From Eulemur rufifrons (taxonomy: Eukaryota > Chordata > Mammalia > Primates > Lemuridae): 64,000 nucleotides of DNA. The position numbers were made by a program, and so were the translations under genes. Below the pieces are notes generated by a model. That model was not told the origin of the DNA. It did not search any database and saw nothing but the letters and a program-made list of their open reading frames with translations. The stretch spans positions 27,924,738-27,988,737 of the forward strand of contig NC_090996.1 in assembly GCF_041146395.1 (NCBI RefSeq), given 5' to 3'. This document shows positions 49,075-60,985 of the stretch, in pieces (positions within the stretch are counted from its first letter, which is position 1; each line of letters begins with the position of its first letter).

Positions 49075-49500
49075 GTGAAATTCAGTAACATTTGAAAGTG
49101 AACAGTTCCGTGGCATTTAGTATATTTACAAAGTTGTACAACCACTACTTCTATCTAGTTCCAGAACATTTCCACTATTCCAAAGTAAAACCCCTTTCCC
49201 ATTAAGCAATTTCTTCCCATTTCATCCTCCGCCCTGGCAACGACTACTCTCCATTGTCCCTAGAGATTTACTTATTCCAGATACTTCCTATAAATGCAAT
49301 CATACAGTATGTGGTCTTTTTGTCCAGTTTCTCTGACTAAGCATAATGTCTTCAGGGCTGACCCATGCTGAAGGATGTATTGGTGCTTCATTCCTTGTAA
49401 TAGCGGCACGATGATCCACTGTACGGATGGGCCACAATCTGTTTATCCACTTACCCGCTGATGGAAATTTACGCTATTGCCCACAGTTAGGAGACGGTTT
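49075..49500 (-). repeat. L1M 3' end, longest copy in the window
   Basis: Reverse-complement old L1 3' UTR text: 'aagttgtacaaccactactt', 'agtaaaacccctttcccatt', 'cttattccagatacttccta', 'ttatccacttacccgctgat', 'tgcccacagttaggagacgg'. Confidence 0.7.
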
Positions 49501-50215
49501 TTAAAATCACTACATCTCACTAGAGTTCAGAGATTTGCACAGCAGACATCTATGTCCCCACCCTGAAGATGGTCAGTTCTGATTATTCCACCATCATGAC
49601 TTCAAATACTTTTCAACAATAAACCATTACTAATATAGTCGCTATGGAGAGTGGGACGGGCCGGTGGGGAGGAAGACAGCTGCTCGCCTGAGCTGAACGC
49701 TACTGCAGGTGGGGTGGGGCCCATGTATCAGTTACACGCCAAGTTTGCCCCTTCTCGTTCATCGCTGTGCAGAGAGCTGCTAGTGACATGCATGAGTGTT
49801 TGACAAAGAAAGGCCTGGTGAAACACATACAGCAGAGAGGAGTGAAAGGCCCGGGTTAAGGTGACAAGTGGAGTACAGGTGTTAATTAGACGGTGTCAGA
49901 CAAACATGAAGCTATGGAGGGCAGAGCCTACCTGCTCTTCATTGCAAAGCAGCTAAATCAGGAGGCCCCACAGAGATGGCACATTCTACAAAGACATTTA
50001 TGGGGGCTCTTTTGAATAACAGGCTGTCTTACTGCTTTACGGTGGGATTCCACTTAGTACCCGTACGCCCCACACAAAACCACCAAGTTAAGTACACCTG
50101 GGGGAGTCAGCAAAACCCATCTGAACGTCTTTGGACACAGCATGTCTTATCCCACTTGGCTGAGAACTGGTGGTGTCATCCCCCATTTTACATGTAGAAA
50201 ATCCAAGAGAAGTTA
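49501..50215. other. Intronic stretch with no recognised feature
   Basis: Unique sequence with no gene. Confidence 0.45.
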
Positions 50216-50219
50216 AGTG

Positions 50220-50850
50220 ACTTTCCTAACAACTGCTAGCAGAGCACATGTCATGTGCCAGACACTGGGTAAACTGTCTCAGTAAACTCTCCAAACCACT
50301 CTACAAAGCAAGTGCTAGAATTAAACCCATTCTAAAAAAAAAAAAAAAAAAAAAACAAAACCCCTCCATTTTATTTGCTCACAATTCTGTGGATTAGCAG
50401 GGGCTGAGCTGGTCTTGCACGCAGCCAGGCAGTGGCTGGAGGCAGAACATTCAAGCCGGCTTCCTTCACGTATCGGCTCTTCAGCAAGGGCAGCTAGCTA
50501 CAAGTCTGGGACCCCTTTCCCTCTCCATTTGAGTTTTTCCACATGACTGGCTTGCACGTGTTCACACGGTGTCTTGATGCCAAGAGCAAGAATTCAGTCT
50601 GCAGACTGGGCAAGAAGCATCGCGCCAGCATCTGCCTCTGACGAGGCTTCAGGGAATTTCCAGTCAACATGGAAGGTGCGGAGGTCGGGGGAGCAGGGGT
50701 GTCACACGGTAGGAGAAGCAAAGTGCTCAAATGCATTTTACAGATAAGAAAACTGAGACACGTGAAGTGATTTGCCCTGGCTTACGAAGGAACTGCGACT
50801 CAGAACTGGGATCAGAACACAGGTCATTTGACACTGGAACCCACAACCAT
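50220..50850 (+). repeat. MIR SINE, apparently split (50220-50331 and 50728-50850)
   Basis: The left part has 'gtgccagacactgggtaaac' and 'attaaacccattct'. The right part resumes with 'gcattttacagataagaaaa' and 'ctgagacacgtgaagtgatt'. In MIR these are adjacent, so the 50332-50727 block looks inserted. Confidence 0.55.
50332..50727. repeat. Inserted repeat beginning with an A-run, family not assigned
   Basis: About 22 A residues (50335-50356), then 'attttatttgctcacaattc', 'tgtggattagcaggggctga' and 'catgactggcttgcacgtgt', reminiscent of a mammalian LTR or DNA-element relic. No coding. Confidence 0.4.
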
Positions 50851-52020
50851 GACTACCATGTGATACTTACTGTCGCCCAACACCCCGGTGGGATCTCAGA
50901 AAGCGAGGCCAGGGCTGCATGTTGGCTCTGTGCAAATCACCATTTTCAACATTGTCCCTGAAGCCTGAGCAGGTTTGGGGCAGAGCCACCTTGAACACAG
51001 GCTTCTCTGCACCACTTTTCCCCTAACAGAGCCTTCGGGGGGAGACCTGAAGCCCATCCAGCTCTGGGATCCAGGGCGGCCTACGTGCAACTGCGCCCCT
51101 GGATGCTGGAGTTGGGGGAGCAATAACATTCCCTTATTTTACTCAGGCTGGCGGAACTGGTTTCTGTCACTTACAACCCATGAGTCACACCTCATTTGCT
51201 GTAACTCCGAACCATCATTGAGTTGACACTGGTGTCAAGGTGGCCAGCAAGGTAGGAGATACGCAGGTTGAGAAAAGTGACATTATAAGCAAAGATGTGT
51301 GATGTCATGACAAATAAGGAAACAGACAAGGATTCTGGGCTCAGCTGCTAAATGACAAGGTGCTTTAGGCATTTCACACCCACTTTGGGTCTCAGATGTT
51401 CAATCTATAAAATGTGGAGGTTACACATGCTGGTCTCCTGGAATCCTTCTAGCTGTGGGACGCTGTGATTCATCAAGAGAAGCAGATGAGCCTTTCCAGT
51501 TTCCGGCTCCTGCAAGCAAAGTGGCGCATTAGCTGCCCCTGTCATGTGGTCCTGTCCGCTGGCTGGACAACCAGCCAAATGCAACCAGCAGAGATAGGAC
51601 CCTGACCTGCCTAAAGCTCTGAGTCTGCGGTGGCCTCCCGGGCTGCGACGCCAACATCTGTTGTGATTGGCCTCATGCACAGCGGAGTGGTGGGGTTAAC
51701 TGATGGCAAGGAAGATTAATTGCATGTGAAATACTCTTAAATAATTAGGACATAAAGCAGCACAGCTTCCTCCCACCCTCGGGCTGTGGGATCATATGTA
51801 TGGGCAATTCTCAAACAGATTCTCACACATCATCTGCAATTAATCAGAAGCACACAGCTACCGAGAGGGCACGGGTAGCTCTCACACCAGACTGATTCTC
51901 ACCGCCTCTGCACTGTCCGACTGTACACCTGCTACACAGTACCTCACCTCCTGCGCAGCCATGGCTGTGTGGCTTGCCTGCTCTCAATCTCGGTTTCCCC
52001 ACCTCTGAAAAGGGCACGAT
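50851..52020. other. Intronic stretch with weak SINE traces
   Basis: 51330-51480 has faint MIR-like text ('ttcaatctataaaatgtgga'). Otherwise it is unique with no gene. Confidence 0.4.
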
Positions 52021-52308
52021 GGGCCAGGCGCGGTGGCTCACACCTGTAATCCCAGCACTCTAGTAGGCCAAGGTGGGAGGATCACTTGAGGCCAAGAGTT
52101 CAAGACCAGCCTGGGCAACATAGCAAGAGCCCATCTCTACAAAAAATAATTTTAAAAATTAGCCGGGCATTGCCTGTAGTCCCAGCTACTTGGGAGGCTG
52201 AGGCAGGAGGATCACTTGAGCCCAGGAGTTGGAGGTCGCAGGGACCTATGATGATACTACAGCACTCTGGCCTGGGCAACAGAGCAAGACCCTGTCTCAA
52301 AAAAAAAT
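52021..52308 (+). mobile_element. AluJ-like SINE
   Basis: 'gggccaggcgcggtggctca', 'agaccagcctgggcaacata', and poly(A) at 52299-52308. There is no strepsirrhine inter-arm segment. A degraded target duplication is visible (gaaaagggcacgat on the left, gaaagaacatgat on the right). It is an older insertion than the three strepsirrhine-type copies. Confidence 0.88.
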
Positions 52309-52519
52309 GTGGAAAGAACATGATGGCACCTACGCTATCTTTGCAATTCCTCGTGAAGCTTAAATTCTTTCAAAACAAAGGGGTTGTTTTTTTTTTTTTT
52401 AATACATTAAAGAAAAGGACACATATGCAAAAAAAAAGTGCCATGCTCAGGCTGGCCGGTGCTGTCTCCCAGCGGAGCAGGGGCCGCACCCATGTTCTTC
52501 TCCTGCAGTAAGAGAAGCT

Positions 52520-52840
52520 CCTTGGCTGGCCACGTGACCTCTTGGAATAAAAACCTCTCTCACTTTCTCTTGCGGCTTTGCAGCTGCAGCCATGGAACTG
52601 GTCCCAGCCAAGGTGAGGTGAGTAGAAAGCGATGCTGGAAACTGGGGGTGCACCCTTCAAAGAAGGGCCTGTGTCTCCCCGTGGCAGAAATGTGGACAAG
52701 GGTGACCATCTGAGAAATGACAGAGAAACCAGATAAAAGGAGACTGGCTCCCAAACTGTTAAGTGGGATGAAATTAAATTCTGCCCTGCTGAAACCAGTG
52801 TTGCTTGGGGGTCTTTGTTACAGCAGCCAGAGCAAGAGCC
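52520..52840 (+). repeat. MLT1-like LTR, tentative
   Basis: The right end 'ggggtctttgttacagcagc' and 'cagagcaaga' is typical of the MLT1 3' terminus. The left part is too diverged to place. Confidence 0.45.
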
Positions 52841-55190
52841 CCCCTAACGCGCCACAGATGCAGCTCTTGGTAAAGCGACCAATGCAGCGGGAAGGCAGCT
52901 TTTCAGTCCCATCCTTCAGCCCACATGAGCCAGGGATGAGCAAATGAAATTTACAGGAGCCGAGCTTCTCGGATCCCCGGTGAAAGCATCCCCTATCATA
53001 AGCTGTGACAATCTTGCTTCATAATCTCTCCCTCCTCCCTCTCGTTATTTAGATGGAGATGTTCTCTCTGTCCCTCTAGAGGAGCCACGGCTGAGGCTTA
53101 GTGAAGATGGACGAGGAAGGGACTCTGCCAGGAAGTAATCTCTCTTCATCTCCTCCCACGCTGAGCCAGACGGGACGCCCACCACTGAGCTCTCTATTAA
53201 ACACGGCCGGGGTCGCTCGCTCCCAACGTCTCGACTCAATCACCTGAACCTCGTATCAACATGAGAACTTGGCAGAATCCTTCTTTCCAGGGTGATCTCT
53301 CCACTTCAAGGACTGTGGCTCATCTGTGTGAAGGACCACACGGATGAGCCTGAGGCTTCTAGGAGGACAGAGAAGGGCTGGGAGTCCCAGAAACATGGAC
53401 AGGACTATCTCCATGTTCTGAGTCCCCAGTTGCTAACGCAGCACATGAAAACAGACACCTTCTGCCATAAGTCACAGGTGCTACTTAGAAGAGGAAAAAA
53501 ATCTAATTTAAACTAAAGGGTCACACTTCAATAAAGATTTGTGGGTGGATTTTGGGGGGGGGGGTTCTGTCCAAAATGCACCTTTCAAATTGTATTCTCA
53601 GTATAGTCTGGCTTCGTATTTGGGTTAACTGTGGCCCTCACTGTGAAGAAAACTGCTCATTGCGTTGTCTCACACTCTGAAGACTGAGGCTGCCTTCCCT
53701 GGAATTCCAAAGTAAGCCCCAGTCTCCTTCCTGTGCAGCTGAGCAGAAAGCAGCATTAATAAAACGCAAGTAGATCCGTGTTCAGAGCCAACGCGCTGGA
53801 TCATGCCGACGTTACCAGCAGACATTCGGATGCAGCAATCGAAGGCAAGTCTGTGGCATTCTTTCTAGTTCATTTTCCTCAGTACAATTTGTCTTTTGGC
53901 TCTATCTCTGAAAGGCAAAGAATGTTCTGCATACAATACACAGCAGTAAAGACAAGGGTCTCCAGCTATTTTTTTAAGCCCCTTACAACATGGGAGACCA
54001 ACTATTTTTAACAAAGATCTGCATGGAAAAACATAACGTGTTTCCAGTATTCACAGTGATGGGTGCATCAACTATTTCATGTGCTATAAAGAATATTCCA
54101 ACTACAATGCATGCAAATGATGGCCCCGACCCTAAGCAAATCCTAGAGCAATCCTGGATAAAGCCACACCTTCGGGCAACTCAGAGGTCCAAGAAAAAGC
54201 ATCAGGAAACTTTTAAAAAGTATCGGTTTCAGAGAACTGTAGCCAGGGTGATCTCTGTGCCTGACTTTCTTTGAGAAGATTCTCCTGGCAGTTAAGTGCT
54301 CACACAAATCAAACTACCTTAACTGTCAGACAAAGCACAGATGGCGTGGGACCAAGCAGTAGCCACAGTTTCAAGGAAATGAATTCTGACTGTTTTGCTG
54401 CCTTATCTGGAATCAGAACCTCAGATGCGGGCTTCCAATTCCAGGAAACTCAAGTGAGTATAGGTCATTCTCTCAAGTATAGTTCTTCCTCTTAGCAGCA
54501 ACTTCTAGAAAGGTTCCAATTACACACGTAAGGCTCCAGGAATGAACGAATACACTGATGATTATGAAAACACCATGGAAAGATGATAAACAGAAACGAG
54601 GAAACATGAAGACAACACTTTCCTTTTTCATTATTACCAAGGGACAGCTGTGACCAAAGCAAAGGCTGTCAACGTACGCAATGATTAAAAGTAACTGAGG
54701 GGCAACCACTTTTCATCGGGAGGAGGAACAGAATGAGAGAAGCTGAAGATTCTGCGAGACAAAAAAAAAAAAAGAGGCACAAAGGGACATTAGGATACCT
54801 GGGCAAGGAGAAAACTATCACAGAGCCCTGAGAAAAGGGAACAAAATAGGCTGCTTCCTTCAGCCCAGTAGGATGCTCAAAATGCGGAAGCGTAATCTCT
54901 ACCCATTCCAGCAGGAAACTAATTGGTAATTTCTAAAATGTGCCGATTCAAGGCACGGTGGGAGAAGAGGAGCGTTCAGCCGCAGAAGTAATAGCTGAAG
55001 GATCGAGAGGTGCACACTCCGTCCTGGGAAGAGCAGGCCTGGCGTTGAGAAGAGGTGAGCCCAGGACGTGCAATTTTAACCACAGGCATGTGCTGCACTG
55101 GTAACTTAAATTTGGAAAAAAACTCACAGGTCATCTCCTGATCAGAAAGTCCCAGACCCTCCTCCAAGTGGCCAGCATCTGCTGCTGGAT
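52841..55190. other. Intronic stretch with no recognised gene
   Basis: It contains a G11 run at 53554-53564 and an A-run at 54761-54773. Frames are short and domain-free. 53050-54500 is repeat-poor. Confidence 0.45.
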
Positions 55191-55195
55191 CACGA

Positions 55196-55998
55196 CAATC
55201 ACCTACCAGCTGCTCTCCCTGCTGTCTCCCTTGCTCCCAGCCCACCCAGGGCCAGATGGCCCACCTAGGACACAGCTCTGACTGCCCTGCTCGTCCTCCT
55301 CTGCTCTAAAGCCCCCAGTGGCTTCCAGTCTCACTCCGGGTAAAGGCTGACGCCGCCCCACCCACCCCACCCCGACCTTTCTGCCTGGTCTCCTACTACT
55401 CCAGCCACTCCCTGCACCCTCCTGCCTCAGGGCCTTTGCACTAGCTGTTCCGTCAGCTGAGCACACGATTCCATCGACATCCCCATGGATCTCCTCCTCA
55501 CCTCACTCACACCCTACTCGAAAGTCAACCTGTCAGGCCTTCACAGACAGCCCGGCTAGGACACAGCAGCCCCTGTGGCCACATCTCGTCCATCGTCTTG
55601 TTCTGCTTTATTTTGCCTTAGAAGACAGGCCAGCTCCTGACATATATATATTTATGCTTGTGGTCTCCCTGCTCCCCCATTGGAATACAAGCCCCACCTT
55701 TTCTGCTGTAACCCCAGAGAAGTGGTTTTCAACTGGGGACAAGTCTGCCCAGCCCCACCCCAGAGGACACTGGGTGAAGTCTAAAGACATTTTTAGTTGT
55801 CACAACTCGTGGTGATGCTGCTGACATCTCGTGGGCAGAGGCCCGGGACACTGCAAGATCTCCTACAATGCACAAGACAACGAAGGATCATGCGACCCCA
55901 ATGTCACTAGTGCCAGGGTTGAGAAGCCCTGCCCCAGAGCCCAGCACAGTGCCTGGTACATAGGGGCCCTCAATAAGTATTTGTCAAATGACTGGCAA
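55196..55998 (+). repeat. L2 LINE 3' end, split by MER20 (55196-55711 and 55940-55998)
   Basis: 'cctcagggcctttgcactag', 'ctgttccgtcagctgagcac', 'tgttctgctttattttgcct', 'tcccccattggaatacaagc'; then, after the insertion, 'cccagcacagtgcctggtac' and 'ctcaataagtatttgtcaaa'. This is the complete L2 3' terminus in plus orientation. Confidence 0.8.
55720..55931 (+). mobile_element. MER20 hAT-Charlie element nested in L2
   Basis: Ends aagtggttttcaactgggg and gccagggttgagaagccctg. Contains 'gacatttttagttgtcacaa' and 'tcctacaatgcacaagacaa'. A perfect 8-bp target duplication ccccagag lies at 55712-55719 and 55932-55939. It is non-autonomous. Confidence 0.9.
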
Positions 55999-56024
55999 TG
56001 AATAACGAATAGCCAGAAGCAGTC

Positions 56025-56200
56025 AGGCACAGGGTTCAAGAGCTCGAGCTCTAAAGTCCCAGACTGTCCCACAGAGCACTGCCTGTGTGACGCTGGGCAA
56101 GTCCCCGCAACGTTGATCCCCGGTTCTTCCTCCTCGAGACAGGGATGATAACAGCAGCTGCCTCGTGGCGTCGTGGTGAGGATTAGAGGCACTGGGGTAA
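56025..56200 (+). repeat. MIR SINE
   Basis: 'gctctaaagtcccagactgt', 'gtgacgctgggcaagtcccc', 'gagacagggatgataacagc' and 'ggtgaggattagaggcac' give a MIR. Confidence 0.65.
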
Positions 56201-57214
56201 TCATCCCAGGTGCATCACCCCCAGCCTCCGTCATGGAGAATGCGGCCCCAGAGAAACGGGTTTGCATCTAGGATCTTCAGATCAAACTCCATCTCAGAAC
56301 CAGGCAGGTACAAGGTATCACACCAGAGAGAGATGGGCCAGCACCCCGGGGCCACAGGCACCCCTGGGGACTCTGCTTCTGCCCCAGCCCAAAGGATCAA
56401 CATTCCCTGCATCCAAAGTGCGCAGAAGGTCGGTGTGACTCCTCGCAAACGCCGGTGGAAGCCTGAGAGCAAAAGGGCCGGGAGTAGTCAGGACCAGGCT
56501 TCTTTCTCAAGGGGGGCAGGACCCCACCTGCACAGGGGCCGGGTGGCAGCAAGACACAGGGAGAGCCGCCCTAAGACAGGCTTGCTTTAGAAACAAGGAA
56601 ATGGGGTGCACAGAGTGGAATTGGGAGCAATGTCAAGGGCAAGGCTGGGGTGCGAGCCCTCCTGTCGGGCTGCAGGAGCCTGGCGTCCTCCTCCAAGCCT
56701 TGACACCCCCTCCCCGTGAATGAAACAGCACAGGGTGACCTGCCCAGCTCCGCTGCATGCCCAGTTACGTAAGCTGCTACCGGGCCCAGCCCAGAGCCAG
56801 CCGAGGCGAAACCTCAAGACCAAAAGTCGACCTGGCTTAGAGTGCAATGAGAGCTCTTTCCTGAAGGTCTGTAAACAAATTAGGAGTCTGAGCTGTTAAT
56901 GAGGTCAGCAGGAGTGCCACAGACCTCCAAAAAAATGATGAAATTCCAAAAAAGGGGAAACAAAATCCATGTTTGGCTCAAAAAAGAACCAAAAGCACAG
57001 AAACGATAGTGAGACCCCTGGAGGCCACTGCAGCCCAGACTGTCAACCGCAGTTGAGGGAAAGCATGGGCGGCAGGGACCACCAGCCAGAAGCAGAAAGT
57101 CACCCTGAAACACAGACGCTGCAAGACGCCCTTGGGAGCAGGCGTGGGGCAGGGGCTCCAGGCGAGGCTAAAACACACTCTTCCTGGGCTCAGTGCCTCT
57201 CTGCGGACGCCAGC
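56201..57214. other. Intronic stretch with no recognised feature
   Basis: GC-moderate unique sequence with overlapping domain-free frames. No gene. Confidence 0.45.
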
Positions 57215-57390
57215 TCAACCAGCCACCAGCTGTGTGGGGCTGGGCGAGTTCTGTCCCCTCTAGATACCTCCTGTTTCCTCTGTGAGACGGGGATAACAGC
57301 GAGCTCTCACGGGGCCACCGCGAGTTAACGAGCAAGGAGGACAGACTGAGCACTTCGCAGCACCATCCCTGCCACTTCCTTGAGGGCTTC
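57215..57390 (+). repeat. MIR SINE
   Basis: 'accagccaccagctgtgtgg', 'ggctgggcgagttctgtccc', 'tctgtgagacggggataaca', 'gcgagctctcacggggccac'. Confidence 0.55.
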
Positions 57391-57499
57391 ATGATGGTGA
57401 CAAGAGCCTCTCAAAATCTGGATGTCTTGCAGCGCTTAATGGCAGAACACAGAGGTGCAGCTCGGCAAACTATCAGTAGTGCTGCCTCTGCACGCTGCG

Positions 57500-57710
57500 A
57501 GCCCCATGTCCCCACGTCCCCACGTCCCCGTCTCTGCGAAGGCTTCCTGCCCTCCGCTCCCCTGCTGTGCCCACCCCTCGGCCACCCTGTCCTTACTGCA
57601 TTCATCCCTTGACGCTCATCAGCTCCTCCCTCCCCTCCTGCATCAGTGACCAGCACCCGGCACTGCGCTGGAAGACCTTGTGGTTCCAGGCAGGGAGCCG
57701 AACGCTGTGC
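57500..57710 (+). repeat. L2 LINE fragment, tentative
   Basis: C/T-rich text resembling diverged L2 ('tgtccccacgtccccacgtc' tandem words, 'ccgctcccctgctgtgccca'). A short tandem duplication of ccacgtcc-type units is visible at 57507-57531. Confidence 0.35.
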
Positions 57711-57964
57711 TGTGTGACCCGAGAGTCCCACTAGGATTCCCCACTGCAGGGGCAGCTCACTCCCCGGAGTAGCCCGAGTGGGGACGATCGCTGCGGAGCG
57801 TGTTCAGTGCCCACGGCTGACAGAGAATGCATCGCCCCCACGTGACTGTATCGCCTTCCCTTTTCCCCACCCAACCATTCTCCGTTTCTTCCTTTCTTTT
57901 CTCTCCACCGTTATTTCCAGTAGGTTCTGAACCCTGGGTGGGCAGGGCCCAGGTAGGAAGAGCT

Positions 57965-58200
57965 AACTCCTACTGAGGCCTGCGTGCCCTGCCGTGTGCA
58001 CTTCCTGTGCATGAACTCATTTAGTCCTCACGACGGCCTAGGGTGCTGGTGCTCTCATCATCTGAATTTTAATGGTGGGGAAACTGAGGCACAGAGCTTG
58101 TGAGTGGCAGGTCTAGGTCTCCCATCTCTGACTCCCCAGCACCTAGAGCAGTGTCCGGAACATTAGAGATACTTGGTAAATGTTTGGGGAATGAATAAAC
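57965..58200 (+). repeat. MIR SINE
   Basis: 'ctcctactgaggcctgcgtg', 'actcatttagtcctcacgac', 'ggtggggaaactgaggcaca', 'gaacattagagatacttggt', ending near 'ttggggaatgaataaacgaa'. Confidence 0.65.
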
Positions 58201-59480
58201 GAATTATAAATTAGTGAGGCATGTCTAAATTCCATCTGGAAACTTCCAGTTACTAAGACCGTCCCCGAAGGTCTGATAGACAAAATTCAGTGGGAAGTTT
58301 CTCCTTTCCAGAAACTTGCCCAGCGTGAGGGATCTGTGTTGGCCTCGTCAACAGACTCACTCTTGCGGCTGGGGGCGGCGGGCTCAGAGCACAGCCGCTG
58401 TAACGGCTGCAGCCCAGCACCTCCACCCTGGGACCTCACCACCAGACCCTCAGCCGAGCAGCCCCGCCACCTCCCCCATCATTACTATAGCACTCCCCGC
58501 TTCGCTTCTCGGGCTGAATGTTTGGAACTGCGTTGCCAGGCGACCAGCCACAACGCCTCACTAGTATTGCGAATCTCTTCCAATAATAGCGGAGAGAAAA
58601 AAAGGACCCACTCAACAAGGCCTATTGATAACTCGGGATGTTTTTCTTGCCCTCTCTGCCCTGGCTCAAGATCAAAAGCGACAGCAAATCAAAAGGAAAC
58701 AATTGGGCTGATTAACTGGGCTCACCTTTCTCTACCACCTACCACCCGGCCGCCCCCAAGAGAGGGAAAGGAAGGCCGTGATTAGGATGCAAAGGCTGAA
58801 TAAATACCCGTGGCTAATCAATTACCTCTCATGAAAAGCAATGGCATAGGAGAAATGTTTTCTAATTAGCTGCATATTCCCTTTCAAAACAGGACCAGAC
58901 ACCTACACCTGTCCTTCAGAAAGGGAAGGGCCATGCACGATACAGGTATGCTGTTGGCGCACAGAAAGCTGTGTGCATGCTTCGTGTTTTTTAACTAGAA
59001 AAGACCATCGCTCCCACCACCACCACCCCCACCTTTACCACTGAAATAGGGCACCGCGCTGGACATCAAGAATTCAGATAACAACCATAGCCGCAAAGAG
59101 ACGGCAGAGAAAAGACCAGAGCGCCCCCTGGTGGCCCAGTGCTACTCTCCCTGCAACCAGCAGGAGTAAAGGCAGCTTCCAGCTCCCAAATAACCATATA
59201 GTCAAACAGAGAAATTAACTCAAGAATGGAAACTCAGTTGTTAAAAAGTCAGTGAAAGAAGATAAGGCTGTTGCAAATAACAATAACCATCAACTGGATG
59301 GATTTTCAGTACGTTCAAGTAAGGAAACACCAACGAGCTGCACGTGCTGAATGAGAGTGTGTTTCTGCAGCTACCAAGCCAGGATCATTTACTCTGCCAT
59401 ATTCTACAGGTGTTTATCCTTATGCACCTACAGCCCCCTAAATTGTCTTCATTGCAGGGGTGAGGGGACTAAACAGCTCC
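58201..59480. other. Repeat-poor intronic stretch, possible conserved non-coding DNA
   Basis: No repeat that I recognise. 58680-58900 is rich in homeodomain-like ATTA/TAAT words ('taatcaattacctc', 'ttctaattagctgcata'). 58336-58785 has a 149-codon frame with no domain. The regulatory idea is inference. Confidence 0.35.
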
Positions 59481-59483
59481 CAA

Positions 59484-59511
59484 ACACACACACACACACA
59501 CACACACACAA
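59484..59511 (+). repeat. (AC)n microsatellite
   Basis: A pure AC tract of about 28 bp. Confidence 0.95.
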
Positions 59512-59676
59512 GAACAAATGCTCTCTGAGAGCCATCATTTCCTTTAGATTTGTTTTTTTGTAAGTTTTATTCCCTGACCCATGCAGGAGGCAAGTGGCCA
59601 AAACAGGAAAAAAAAAAATAGTTTAAAACAAAATATGGTTCCTGGCAAAGTGCCCCACTGCCTCCTTCTCCTGTCT

Positions 59677-59887
59677 TAGGGTTTCTCCACCTCAGCACTG
59701 TTGTCATTTTGGACCAGATAACTCTCTGTCGTGGAGGGCTGTTCTTGCGCAGTGCAGGATGTTTAATAGCACCCTTGGCCTCTCTGCTCTCTATCTACCC
59801 TCATCCCAGCTGTGACAACCAAAAATGTCCCCAGACATCACCAAATGTCCCCTAGCAGTTGAAATCACCCTCAATAGAAAACCACTG
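59677..59887 (-). mobile_element. MER20 hAT-Charlie element
   Basis: A reverse-complement copy from tagggtttctccacctcag to ccctcaatagaaaaccactg. Flanking tcctgtct (59669-59676) and tcctatct (59888-59895) match at seven of eight positions. Non-autonomous. Confidence 0.88.
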
Positions 59888-60129
59888 TCCTATCTGATCA
59901 CTACGTCCAATGTGGATGCCACCAGCCTCACTGAAAGAATAGACTGTGATTTCCTCTTAACTAGAAGGAAGATTAACGAGTAGACACCAGGTAAAAGGAA
60001 CTTTAGGGGCCTCCGCAGTATGGATGGTTTCAGTAAAACAAGAGTATGCGCAGTTCAACAAGAAGGCCCAGATGTTGTTTTCAGGAAGATTAGTCAACAA
60101 CTTACCCTTTGAGTGACTACTGAAGTGAC

Positions 60130-60410
60130 TATTAATAATAATCACCTACCAGTTATTGAGCATTTAATGTGCCAGGTACCTTCTGGGTATTGTTTCCCAA
60201 TATTTCTAATCAAGGTATAATTTACACAGAGTATCTTTTGACTATTTTCCACATGTCAATTCGTTTCATCATCACAACCCTATCAGATGGGTACTGTCAT
60301 TAGCCCCATTTTACAGACAAGAACACCGAGGCATGATAGGTCAAATAACTTGCCCAAGTTCCCACTGCTAATACGTGTAGGAAGGTGGATAAGAACACAA
60401 CCCGTCTAGC
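60130..60410 (+). repeat. MIR-type SINE with an internal AT-rich interruption
   Basis: 'ccagttattgagcatttaat', 'gtgccaggtaccttctgggt' at the left; 'gtttcatcatcacaacccta', 'ccccattttacagacaagaa', 'aataacttgcccaagttccc' at the right. 60190-60255 between them is extra AT-rich sequence. Confidence 0.6.
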
Positions 60411-60849
60411 TGGTTTCAACACCAGTGAGCAGAACAGCCACAATGATGGTAATGATACAGTTGTTACTGCTGCCCCAGACACTGCGTGCAGTTACCACAT
60501 ACTGAGCTCCTAAAGTGTTTCTTACCTGTTTCTAAGGTCTGGAACCCTTTGAAGGAGAGTGGTGAAAGCAAAGGAACTTTCCCCCAGAAAATCCACCTAT
60601 GTGCACAAATACACAAACATGATTTTTTAATTTTTTCCACTTATTTTTTATATGTATACCTTCATGGGTACAAGTGCCATTTTGCTACACTGACGTATCG
60701 CACCGTGGTAAAGTCAGGGCCTTCCATGCACACGCCACTGATGCAATGCGCACTGGACAAATAGTTTTGCACATAAGTGCAAAAGGCTTCTGATGCCTTT
60801 GAAACTATCTAAGAGCCTCCTATAAAGCTCCCAGATACAATATATCCTA

Positions 60850-60985
60850 GGCTCCATGCCAGACACTTCATACACCCCCTAGAATCCTACAGATGGTATT
60901 ACTTCTGTTTCATAGATTGGGAAACTGAGTTCAGATAAGCTATAGCATTTGCCCAAGGTCACACAGCCCTTCAACAGCAGTGCCG
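60850..60985 (+). repeat. MIR SINE
   Basis: 'ctccatgccagacacttcat', 'cagatggtattacttctgtt', 'agattgggaaactgagttca', 'gcccaaggtcacacagccct'. Confidence 0.65.
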
